64,000 nt of DNA from Gammaproteobacteria bacterium (lineage in GTDB: Bacteria > Pseudomonadota > Gammaproteobacteria > Steroidobacterales > Steroidobacteraceae), in contig JAQGOE010000190.1 in assembly GCA_028293725.1 (NCBI GenBank), positions 1 to 64,000 of the forward strand, given 5' to 3'. Position numbers and translations under genes: made by a program. Of the stretch, positions 54,570 through 63,700 are shown piece by piece. Under the pieces are notes generated by a model. That model searched no databases, had not been told where the DNA came from, and saw only the letters and a program-made list of their open reading frames with translations. Each line of letters starts with the position of its first letter. Position 1 is the first letter of the stretch.

Positions 54570-55376
54570 CTAGGCCAACGAACGCATCAGCCCGCGCATG
54601 ATGAGGATGACCGCTTGGTCGACGTGAGGCGTACGAGCGAGCGTGGCATTGTCGTTTTCGTCCAGACCGTTGTGGAGCCCAACGGCCGAGAACTGCTCGA
54701 AGTCCGCGCGATGTGGCCATTCGCGTCGCGTGCCTGGAGACGCCGGGAGTCGCAGCGATTCGCAGATATCCCGCGCACACCCGCCAAACCCACCCAACAC
54801 GAACAGCGGCTGTTTGGCCCGAAGCGAGAGCAGCGCCTCCTCCGCGATACCCGGCATCGCACCCTGGAATCCTTCGACCTGGCCGCCCATCACAATGCGG
54901 GCCTGAGTGTCCTCCAGCATGACTTTCCGCATGGCCGTCAGTGAAGTCGCCCACTCCGCGGCAGTGCACTTGCGCGGCTTCAACTTCGCTCGCGCTCTCC
55001 AAGCGAGCGGACGTCCGTCCGCCTTCAGGCAGGCCAGCACGCAGGTTCCATCGAGGTCTTCCGCGAGGCCCTGCAACTCCTTCGTCGTCTTGGCGATGTG
55101 AACAGGCCACGCGAGATAGTTGATGGCACGGTTTACGGTGTCGCCCTTGCTGTCGCGGCAGTGACGGGCCACCAGCTCGAACAGCAGCTCGCTGAAGCCA
55201 TTCTGTCGCAAGTCGCCGCCATACACGAGGTGGGCTCCGAGCACGAGCAGATACCGCGCTACCTCCGTCATGGCATCCCGCAAATGCCCATCCGTCAGGC
55301 CGAGCATCCTCATGTCCGGGCTGTTGGAAATGGAAATCGCTATGCGACGCCCGACGAGAGGTTGAGACTGAGTCAT
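54570..55376 (-). CDS. SLOG-superfamily protein of the TIR-associated type
   Basis: The 268-residue protein has GRRIAISISNSPDMRMLGLT, then YLLVLGAHLVYGGDLRQNGF and SELLFELVARH, and near the end PLFVLGGFGGCARDICESLRL. These are the paired Rossmann motifs of SLOG 'LD-cluster' families described from genome context as partners of TIR and other nucleotide enzymes. The ATG at 55376 overlaps the upstream TIR gene's TGA (ATGA), so the two are coupled. It has no effector domain of its own; it is likely a sensor or nucleotide-handling partner of the TIR protein. Confidence 0.82.
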   Translation of the reverse strand: MTQSQPLVGRRIAISISNSPDMRMLGLTDGHLRDAMTEVARYLLVLGAHLVYGGDLRQNGFSELLFELVARHCRDSKGDTVNRAINYLAWPVHIAKTTKELQGLAEDLDGTCVLACLKADGRPLAWRARAKLKPRKCTAAEWATSLTAMRKVMLEDTQARIVMGGQVEGFQGAMPGIAEEALLSLRAKQPLFVLGGFGGCARDICESLRLPASPGTRREWPHRADFEQFSAVGLHNGLDENDNATLARTPHVDQAVILIMRGLMRSLA

Positions 55377-56551
55377 GGCGCGGCCAGCCATTCATTCATG
55401 CTTCGCAGACGCACGTGCGGCGCGACTCGCGCGAATAACTGGGACTCCCCATCACTCAGCGGCGGATCCGGGTAGACAATCACCCGGGAGACGACGCCGG
55501 GATCCAGCGCCGGCAAACTCGCCAAACAGACCAGCTCCGGCTGCCGGGGCACGAAAAAGGTCGACGGATCGGAGACAGCGACCGCGAGCTGCACACGGCA
55601 CTTCCATAAAAAATCCTTCAGTACTTCGTCGAGCAACCGACCAACTAGAGTGTCGATGCGGGCAGGCTTGCCGGGATCCATACGGATGATCGGAACATTG
55701 CCCAAGTAAGGAAATCCGCGCTCGTCGAGATCGGAAAGGCAATCGGCGACGACCAGCGGCACAGCCCAACGCTTCGCCTCAAGAATCTCCTGTCGACACC
55801 AGTCGCGCGACGAGTACGAGTCCGTGTGAACGGCGACGACCGCGCTCGCTTTGACCTGGTACAACAGCACCTTCTCAAAGCGCAGGCCGCCCGGAATGTC
55901 ATGTACGTCGAAAAAGCTTGCGAGCCCGTGACCCTTCTGCAATTTGTCCCGAATCGCAAGTGCGATGCGTATGCCGTCCTTGTCGTGCTTCGAGTGACTG
56001 ATGAAGATCTGCACCTTCTTAAGGTAGCGCTCCAGCGCTTCCTCCTCCTCTAGGGGCCGCTTCAGGTGCTCCAGTTGAAAGCGCAGCATGCGACACAACT
56101 CGTAAGCGAGCTCGGCGATCAGGCGCTGGCGCCGCTGCGGATCGCTACCTTTCCAGAGGTCCCAGCGAAACGCCTGTTCGCTTAATTTGAGACCGAAAGC
56201 CGCCTTGTCTAGCGTCACCGGAAAGACGCGTGTACCAAGGCCCATCGCTTCAGTTCTGCTCACGAGCTCTTGAATGTACTGGCACCACGGTTTGTCTGCC
56301 GCCAAATTCTTCTCAGCAAGCACAACGATAGCCGAAGTTTCGGCGTCGTTGAGATCGATGGGTAGCGGGCGGTCAGACCCAGGCGCCACCGCTGCACGGA
56401 AGATCACGCTGATCCCGGCGCCTCCCGCAACGTTCTCGAACAGTTTCCGGCGGAAGTGCTCGCACAGCGCTTCGGCCATGCCGGCGCCGGCTTTGTATTT
56501 CGGATGCCAGACGACGTAGAGAACCAGGAATGGACGGGTCGGATCGGGCAT
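55373..56551 (-). CDS. Two-TIR-domain protein
   Basis: Residues about 1-110 are a divergent TIR-like domain (PFLVLYVVWHPKYKAGAGMAEAL, then DAETSAIVVLAEKNLAADKPWC). At its WCxxE position the sequence is WCQYI, so the catalytic Glu is missing. Residues about 180-300 are a canonical TIR domain (VQIFISHSKHDKDGIRIALAI, FFDVHDIPGG, SAVVAVHTDSYSSRDWCRQEI) with the Glu in WCRQE. A 90-residue C-terminal part has no clear family. The start may be ATG (56551) or GTG five codons upstream. It is translationally coupled to the downstream SLOG gene; a NAD-cleaving or signal-making role is expected for the second domain. Confidence 0.83.
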   Translation of the reverse strand: MPDPTRPFLVLYVVWHPKYKAGAGMAEALCEHFRRKLFENVAGGAGISVIFRAAVAPGSDRPLPIDLNDAETSAIVVLAEKNLAADKPWCQYIQELVSRTEAMGLGTRVFPVTLDKAAFGLKLSEQAFRWDLWKGSDPQRRQRLIAELAYELCRMLRFQLEHLKRPLEEEEALERYLKKVQIFISHSKHDKDGIRIALAIRDKLQKGHGLASFFDVHDIPGGLRFEKVLLYQVKASAVVAVHTDSYSSRDWCRQEILEAKRWAVPLVVADCLSDLDERGFPYLGNVPIIRMDPGKPARIDTLVGRLLDEVLKDFLWKCRVQLAVAVSDPSTFFVPRQPELVCLASLPALDPGVVSRVIVYPDPPLSDGESQLFARVAPHVRLRSMNEWLAAP

Positions 56552-56683
56552 ACGTGGCCTGTTCACCTTGCAGTAATGAGCCGGTTCTATCGGCTCGACT
56601 GGCGAAATCTTATTGTGTCCGGTTCAAACCTGGGCTGCAGCCGGCGCCGTCGACACCACCTTCAACCTTAGTGTGCCGCTTTC

Positions 56684-56766
56684 TCTTAGTCGGCGGGACT
56701 CAGATAACCCAAGGTCGAATGTCGTCGCTTTGGATTGTAAAACCTCTCGCTGTAATCGAACACGTC
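56684..56766 (-). mobile_element. IS3-family transposase C-terminal remnant
   Basis: The minus strand encodes DVFDYSERFYNPKRRHSTLG followed by YLSPAD and a stop. This is the last part of the DDE transposase (OrfB) of IS3-family elements. The rest of the transposase and the terminal repeats are not recognisable. The neighbouring sequence to the right belongs to an excisionase-like gene, so the IS was cut by another rearrangement. Confidence 0.8.
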
Positions 56767-56785
56767 GGCTCGTACCTTTCCCAGC

Positions 56786-56875
56786 ACGGCTACCTCTCGG
56801 TTGAGGTCTACCGTCCGCGAGTCCGATTGCCCGTCAGTGTTCTTCGGGAAGGTCCGACGATTTAAGATAGCTGAG
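56786..56875 (+). pseudogene. 3'-part copy of the excisionase-like gene
   Basis: The plus strand reads VRESDCPSVFFGKVRRFKIAEG, very close to ARESDCPSVFVGKVRRFKVAAC of the gene at 52354-52707. About three quarters of the 90 bp are identical, and orientation is the same. The start and the N-terminal half are missing; IS3 debris is joined to its left end. Confidence 0.7.
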
Positions 56876-56931
56876 GGTCCAAAGTGGTTGGACACGGGTG
56901 AGGAGTACCTTGATTTCCCTAACAATTGATG

Positions 56932-56956
56932 ACGGCCGGTGACCCTCACCGGCCGT
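56932..56956. repeat. Perfect 11-bp hairpin in the island
   Basis: ACGGCCGGTGA and TCACCGGCCGT flank a 3-base CCC spacer. No T-run follows. It lies in non-coding sequence between the excisionase remnant and the TIR-WD40 gene, and may be a terminator relic or an element end. Confidence 0.5.
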
Positions 56957-57443
56957 CCAAGAGCACGGACTTGTCGGGGCTCGCCAGCTCAGTTAGCCAG
57001 TCCCGCCAAGCGTAATCGGACACCATTTAATCGTCGAGGAGGACAATGACAATCTGCAGATTGACTGGCCGCCGGTCGACGGGAGTACCCGGCTGCGTTG
57101 CGGTGGCCGTGACGGATCCCCAGACAGCGGCAGCGGCAACCCGCCGGTGTCCCGGAAGATCGGGATATCGACGTTCAGAAAGCTGCCCAAAATCTGCTCA
57201 AACACCGCGGCAAATTGCAGCCGGAGATGCTTCGTCGTCGGCCGGAGGACAAAGTTTTGTGGATTCCTCAGCGCCTGGAGCGCTTGTAGCTGATGAAACA
57301 GGAAGACTGTAGTTCTCGGATGGCTTCCAGCCCAAGGCTGCATCTGGCGGTAGCTTAACCGAATCCCACTGGCGCAGCGATCAGGGTGTCTGGCGGATCG
57401 GCGGCCACAGAAAGGCGTGACGGGGCCGGATAGTTAGCTCAGG
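56957..57443. other. Region without a recognised gene upstream of the TIR-WD40 gene
   Basis: I could not assign any reading frame here to a family on either strand, and codon composition is mixed. It should contain the promoter of the 57444 gene and may include further element debris. Confidence 0.4.
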
Positions 57444-60400
57444 ATGAATGCTGGCGCTGCGGGAGCCGGATGTGAATTCGCTGGAATCGACGAAGTGCTA
57501 GAACCGCGCCCTGAACCAACTGGCCGATCTGCAGATGGCAGTGATTGTCGGGGAGAAGGCGAGGCTCGTGCGGCGGGTTCCACGAGCGTTCCATCCGAGA
57601 CGTTTCTGTATGACGCCTTCGCCTGCTACGCGACCGATCCCGACCGCGATCTCGTACGCGACGTCGAAGCATTCCTCGAATCGTTGCATCGCAACAGTCT
57701 GATCGAGCAGGCACACCGACGCCGGCAGGAGCTTTGTGTCGATGGGAGTGATTTCAAGCTCCCCCGCAGGGCCGAGCTGAGCACAGCGCCACCTGAAGAT
57801 GACCCCGTATTCCACCTAGTCATCGAACACATGAAGCTGGCACGGCGGTTCGTAGTCTTTGTCGGTCCCAAATCGCGCGAGCACCCGTGGGTCACACGCG
57901 AGATCGACTGGTGGCTCGACCATAGAAACCCCGCAGATCTGGTCATCGCGGTAACCCACGGGCACGATCCTATGAGGGAACGTGAACAAACCTTCCCGCG
58001 TCGACTGTTGGAAGCCAATCTTGATCGGTCACTGTGGTTCGATCTGCGCGGTTGGCGTCATCGGGAAGCCGGTGGAGTTGCCGTGCGCCCCTATGTCGAG
58101 GAGCGGCTCAGGCTGGCCGCTAGCTTGATGGAGCCCCCGGCCGCGCCGAGCGAGCTCATTGCGAGCTGGCGAGCGGGGGCACGACGCCAGCGTCGTCGAG
58201 CTCTTCTCTGGAGCGCCTTTGGGCTGCTTTTCGCTGCAGTTGTGTTGACAGCACTGGTCTTCGCGGTGAACGCCTGGAGTGACAGCTCTCGGCACGCACG
58301 CGCCTCTGGACTTGCCTTGGTAGCACGGCTCACCAGCGAGGCTGCCGACAACCGCTCGATCAATGCGCTGGCCTACGCCGCAAGTTCGATCGCAGTTGAG
58401 CCGACACCGCAGGGCTACGTTGCCCTCATACGTACCTCCCGACTCTTGTCGAAGCACCTTTGGACTACCATTCACGATGATGGCGTCCACGCCGTAGACC
58501 TGGTCGCCTTCCTCGATGGCGATCGCATGATCGCCTCGGCCGGATGGGCTGGCGTACTGCAATTCGCCCGTGCTGCTGATGGCGCACAGCTTGCGAAAGT
58601 CAAGTTGGCGGGGAGGGCAACCGCCCTTCAGCCCCATCCCACGCAACGCCTTCTGGCCATCGCCACCCAGTTGGGCGTTGACCTGATCAGTTGGGTTACA
58701 GGCGCCGGTGGAGTCGAACTAAAACGTGTCGGCCACGCCGATCTCGGTAGGGTGCGTGGTATCGCCTTCACTCCGGACGGGCGGAGACTCGTTGTCGGGT
58801 CGTTTGACGGCACCCTCGCGGAACTCGACCTCGATACCGCAGCGCTCCAGGGCTGGCAGCCCCGCCGCACCGAGGTACTGCACGACGCCATAGGTGCCAA
58901 GGTGGGTATTAACGGCGTCGCGCTCGAACCGGCATCCGGACAGTTGGTAGTCGCCGAAATTACCGGCACGATCTATTGCCTCAAAATGACCGATTGGACG
59001 GCACCGCCCCGGAGAGCCCTTTACACGACCGAAATCTTTGCCATGGCCCAGCACCCAACGATGCCGCGTCTCGCGATGGCTGACGCGGACGGCGGCTGGC
59101 TCATCTTCAATCCGACAACATGCTCAATCGACTCACGTAGTGCGCCAACGCGCGGCCCAGAAACAATCGCACGCGACGCAAATGGCGTACTGCGCTCCGC
59201 ACCGCGCTTCGAACGACCCCGCACAGGTATTGCCTACTCGCCGGACGGGGCGCTGCTGGGTATCGCCAGTCATGACGCGACCGTACGCATCGTGGCTGCG
59301 GACGGCGGAGCCCTGATCCGGTTGATGGTTCACCCGGCGATGACGCGTGCAGTAGCATTCGCCAGCGATCGGAAGCGCGTTGCGACAGGTTCGGACGATG
59401 GCCACATCCATCTCTGGGACATCAGTTCTGGGCCTGAGCTCTGGAGCCTCGCTGGCATTGAAGACACGGCGGTGGACCCCAAGGGCGACTGGATTGCCGG
59501 CTGGAGCGACGACAGGACACTGCGACTCATGAGCATTCATGAAGGAGCGCCTATCGATCAAGTCCGTCTACCCGATAATCCCTCCTGGGCAGAGCCAGTG
59601 GTCACAGGTGACGGCGGCTACCTGGTTGTACGCATCGGCGGATCCACGAGGGCGCCCACATTTTCGGTGCAGGTCGATCAGCAGAGGCTCCATCTCGCAA
59701 GCAGGGCCGGCATCGAGAATCCAAACACGCCAGGAGAGGTCGCACCGATTCTTGAACTCCAGCCGGCCGACGGCGGCACACTGATCGCCACTCGAGATGA
59801 CGATCAGCATGGCTCAATCCGACTACGCGATGCTGGCACCGCAAAGCAGTTGTTTGTCCGCACGCTGGCCGAACCGGTTGTCATCACTGCCTCCGGAGGG
59901 ATGACTGCAGCCGGCACGTCCACCGGTGAGGTTGACATGTTCGACACGCAAGGCGCCACTCTGGCAGCACTGCGGGCACCAGGCCGTGTTACTGCGCTTG
60001 CACTTGGGCGAGACGCTAACCGGCTGCTCGTAGGCTATTCGTCGAACGACGCGGGCGGCGCGTGCCTCTGCTTCAAGGAAGGTGCAGTTGATGTGGATTG
60101 GCGCCACCGAATCCTTGGTTTGATCACGTGGTTTCATCGCTCGCCGGCGACCAAGAGTTCCTGTCAAATCGAGGCGGGTCACTTTCAATGCAGGTCGTTA
60201 TCGATCATTGGACGCCCGTCGCATGTACAGTTTGCACCCGACGGGCAAGCGATGGCGATCGCAACCGAAGGAGGCGGCACGGACGATGGGACGCTGTTAC
60301 TCGTACGGGCTGTGGACGACTTTGAGCCACGCATTCTCACAGGCGTAGGCCGAATGCGTGATGTCGCCTTTTCTCCCGATGGCCGTTGGCTGGTTGCCGG

Positions 60401-60677
60401 CGGTATGGACCGTGCGGCCACGATTTACGATGTTGGCCGGGTGGCGGCGGTCGCGGTTCTTCCGTTTGCAAATCCAATTCAGCGGGTCGGTTGGATCCCT
60501 CAACACCCGGATTTACTAATGACGCTGGACGGTATCAGTCCTGGATTTCTCAGAGTCTGGGCCTGGCAACCCGACAAGCTCATCGCCGCAGCGTGCGCAC
60601 GATGGCCTGTTTGGTTTCGGCCCGCCGAGGAACCATTGGTTCCGAAACCGAATACGCGAGGTGAGTTGTGCAAATGA
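57444..60677 (+). CDS. TIR-transmembrane-WD40 protein
   Basis: After a 48-residue low-complexity start, a TIR domain spans about 52-200: ETFLYDAFACYATDPDRDLV, HMKLARRFVVFVGPKSREHPWVTREIDWW, with Glu153 as catalytic candidate, then LVIAVTHGHDP. A basic stretch (RRQRRR) precedes one membrane helix (about 253-276). The remaining about 800 residues form WD40-type repeats (AFTPDGRRLVVGSFDGTLAELD, RVATGSDDGHIHLWDISSG, AFSPDGRWLVAGGMDRAATIYDV). A cytoplasmic TIR and a propeller on the other side of the inner membrane would follow from the topology. The WD40 part may bind a ligand or partner and trigger the TIR. No strong ribosome site precedes the ATG; GTG 17 codons later is possible. Confidence 0.85.
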   Translation: MNAGAAGAGCEFAGIDEVLEPRPEPTGRSADGSDCRGEGEARAAGSTSVPSETFLYDAFACYATDPDRDLVRDVEAFLESLHRNSLIEQAHRRRQELCVDGSDFKLPRRAELSTAPPEDDPVFHLVIEHMKLARRFVVFVGPKSREHPWVTREIDWWLDHRNPADLVIAVTHGHDPMREREQTFPRRLLEANLDRSLWFDLRGWRHREAGGVAVRPYVEERLRLAASLMEPPAAPSELIASWRAGARRQRRRALLWSAFGLLFAAVVLTALVFAVNAWSDSSRHARASGLALVARLTSEAADNRSINALAYAASSIAVEPTPQGYVALIRTSRLLSKHLWTTIHDDGVHAVDLVAFLDGDRMIASAGWAGVLQFARAADGAQLAKVKLAGRATALQPHPTQRLLAIATQLGVDLISWVTGAGGVELKRVGHADLGRVRGIAFTPDGRRLVVGSFDGTLAELDLDTAALQGWQPRRTEVLHDAIGAKVGINGVALEPASGQLVVAEITGTIYCLKMTDWTAPPRRALYTTEIFAMAQHPTMPRLAMADADGGWLIFNPTTCSIDSRSAPTRGPETIARDANGVLRSAPRFERPRTGIAYSPDGALLGIASHDATVRIVAADGGALIRLMVHPAMTRAVAFASDRKRVATGSDDGHIHLWDISSGPELWSLAGIEDTAVDPKGDWIAGWSDDRTLRLMSIHEGAPIDQVRLPDNPSWAEPVVTGDGGYLVVRIGGSTRAPTFSVQVDQQRLHLASRAGIENPNTPGEVAPILELQPADGGTLIATRDDDQHGSIRLRDAGTAKQLFVRTLAEPVVITASGGMTAAGTSTGEVDMFDTQGATLAALRAPGRVTALALGRDANRLLVGYSSNDAGGACLCFKEGAVDVDWRHRILGLITWFHRSPATKSSCQIEAGHFQCRSLSIIGRPSHVQFAPDGQAMAIATEGGGTDDGTLLLVRAVDDFEPRILTGVGRMRDVAFSPDGRWLVAGGMDRAATIYDVGRVAAVAVLPFANPIQRVGWIPQHPDLLMTLDGISPGFLRVWAWQPDKLIAAACARWPVWFRPAEEPLVPKPNTRGELCK

Positions 60678-60764
60678 GGATCAGGCATATCCCCTCTTCC
60701 ATAAAGGGACTCCTTGAGTTCGCGATCGAATGTCTCAACGCGCATCAGGCCGGAGCATCGCCAA

Positions 60765-63700
60765 CTATTCAGACGCAGTCACACGAGACTCCGACACTCC
60801 AAGCGCGCACAGAACTTCCTCGATCGAAGTTAAACGATAAATCTTGGTCGTGGGCTCCTGTGACGCCTCGGGCGAAACATCGGTTCCGGCCACCGGCAAG
60901 CGTCCGAATCCACGCGTAATAGACAGATACCGAAGAGAGACTCGCGAGGATGCGGCTGCGGTACTCTCTCTAAAGAGAAATGCGGCGGTAGCCTCAAGTT
61001 TACGTATGGCTTCAGCATGATCACCCTGCGAGGCCAAGCGGGAATTGATTTCAGCAATCGCGAGACTTACAGATGCTGCGCACGACGACACCGCTCTGTC
61101 ACCCAGCCCTCGAAGGTGACTTAATGCTCCGGCCGCCGCTGTTAGCGCTTCCTGCCACCTCCCTAGCCTGGAAAGTAGCACCGCAATATCCGACGTCAGT
61201 AAGACAGTGTGAGCTCCGAAACTGTCCGAGGATCTCCCTGCTGTTAGTCCTTTATAGATTTCCGCAGCTTCTATAACGGCCTCAAGCGCTTCTTCGTTCT
61301 CACCTCGCTCGCAGAGAAACCGCGCGCAGACGAGCAGCGACGTTACAAGCTTGAGACTGAATCTTTGCGAATCAATGGACGCCAATTCCCGATAAAGCGC
61401 CACCGCGTCCTGAATAGTCTGCAGTCCCTCCACAGGTCTTGACGCACGGGCATATGACATGGCAAGACGTCGCAGCAGCTCGGCGCGAGTCTCCTGCGTA
61501 ACGGATTCTGCTCGCCGCATAAGCCGGATGAGGCGCTGCGTGGTGAGCAGCTCAAAGTCAGGCAAAATACCGCCTTCGCTGTTCAGGCAGTCACTCAACG
61601 CCCAACGGCTGATGAGATCTTCGCCCAGACTTCGCTCCACGAGTTCCAACCACCTAGCAGGTTGGAGCCGCTCAGGGGAAAAGTCTTGCACGCAGCGGAT
61701 CAGTCGCCGGACTTTGGGCTCATCGAAATGGTCGCTCATGCAGAAATCGCGTTCGGCGTCCACCTCTCTTAAGCTGCTGACTAGCAGCACGGCTTCGTTG
61801 AGAATCTCTGGAAATATCGATTGAGCCGGTGCTATGCCCTCTTTGAGCCAGCGCGAAGCAATCAGTACGACCATATCCGCCAGATTCAATGATGACCAAT
61901 AGCAGGCATAGGGTTCCTGCGTACTGACGTAGGCGAGCATGCAAAGATACAGGGGATTGCCCACAGTTCGGTCCGTCCGAAGCCTGCGCTCAATTGCCGA
62001 ACAATATTTATCGGGCAACAAAGGAGTATCAGGTACGATCTGACGACGCAGAGAATCGATCAGCCAGAGGCAATCCACTAACTCCGTTAATGGCGGTAAC
62101 TCAATAAACTCCGGAAGCGCAAGTAACCTTCGGCGTCTAACGTCACCGAATAACGACTCTGCCCACCCGGACTCCAGGTTCGCTGATCTCGACAACAAGA
62201 TCACCATCAACGGATACGGAATCTTTGTCTGTGCGTAGTCCGACAGATAATTCAACCAGCGCTCCAATACCTGAATCTGATCTTCTGCATCATCCACCAC
62301 GACCAGAGTCGGTCTTCGGCACGACCACCTGTGCACATTCTCCTGACTGAGAAATCGGCGCAGCTCGGCATCCTCGGCAAAGCCAGCATCCCACCCTTCC
62401 TCGTGCAAATGTTCGCACAGCCTGAGCGCGATAGATGTCTTTCCAACACCCCGATCACCACATACAACATGACACTGAACCGAATGAGTACCGCGCGTCA
62501 GGTGCTTGAGGTGATCCAGCTCCCTTTGGCGTCCAACGAGCCCAGTATTTCGGGCGTAGGGATTGAGCCATTTGTATTTGTCTTGCGCACCGATTTCTTT
62601 GAAAGTGCTCAGTCGCAAATAGGCAGAATCATCAGACTCCGGCGAATCGCCCCATTTTGCGACCTGTACGTCATCCGGAACCCTGGCCCTTCGAGCCACG
62701 CCCGCGGTGCTGAGCAGGTCGGCTAGAGTTCTACGAGTGCCAGACAAAAAGAGGCCACTCCACCCAGACAAGTGACCTTCGATCTCATGAGCAAACATTT
62801 CATCCTTCCAGAAGTCGCCGGATTTGCCACGCGCCACTAGGAGCCTGATCAAGCTTACGAGCGTATCGGGATGATGGCGGCCCAGCACACGACGCCTCAC
62901 GGCGAGAACTTCCTCTTGGAGCTTCATGGACTCATCGGTATATCCACGCCTCTCCAGTAGGCACGCCAGGTTGTACATGCTCGTCAGCGTATCCGGGTGC
63001 TCCGCGCCCAGCAGATCGCGGCGAGTGGAAAGGACTGCTTCCTGCAAAACCAGCGTTGGCTGCAAGAGCCCAACCTTCATAAGGAGAACGGCAAGCGAGT
63101 CCTTGTACCGGAGTGTATCGGGGTGATTTCTTCCAAGGATGCGTTCAGAGACTAGAGCAGAAATCTCCATCAGTCGAAGCGCGCCATAAACATCACCCGC
63201 GCGGCCCAAGGTATTGGCCAGGTTCCCCATGGCGGCGGCGGTGTCTACATGCTCCTCGCTAAGCGATGACCGAAGGATAGAGAGTGCATACCGCTGCAAC
63301 TGCAGTGCACCAGCTAAATCGCCGGATTCGGCGTAGAGAACTCCCAGGCTGCTGAGGTCGGCAGCCACCTCCGAGCGAGGAGTGGCAGTGCGGTCCAGGG
63401 AGGACTGTAACGCAGCCCTAAGGCAAACCTCGGCCAGCCGCAGGTCCCCGGTCCTAGCGCTTGCGATAGCGAGTTTCCTTCGCAGCGTCGCGAGCGCGAG
63501 GATGCCAGCTCCACCTTGCTCTTGCTCGCTGAGCGCATTCAGCGCAATGATGTACTGTTCACGCGCGCCGCTCATATCTCCCAGGTCGCGCAACCGGTCT
63601 CCGACCTCTTCCGCTCCAGCCCATTCGCCCGCAGGGCCGGGAGACACAGCAGCGACAACCCGATTGAGCCGCACCGTGTCATCGTAAGTATCACGGAAAT

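Noticed and set aside
54253..55395. A 380-codon minus-strand frame overlapping the SLOG gene and the end of the SLOG-TIR gene
   Set aside because: Its translation is Arg/Gly/Ser-rich without domains, while the overlapping frame has clear SLOG motifs and an ATGA-coupled start.
56993..57343. A 116-codon minus-strand frame
   Set aside because: No family is recognised, there is no ribosome site and its composition is mixed; I treat the stretch as non-coding or debris.
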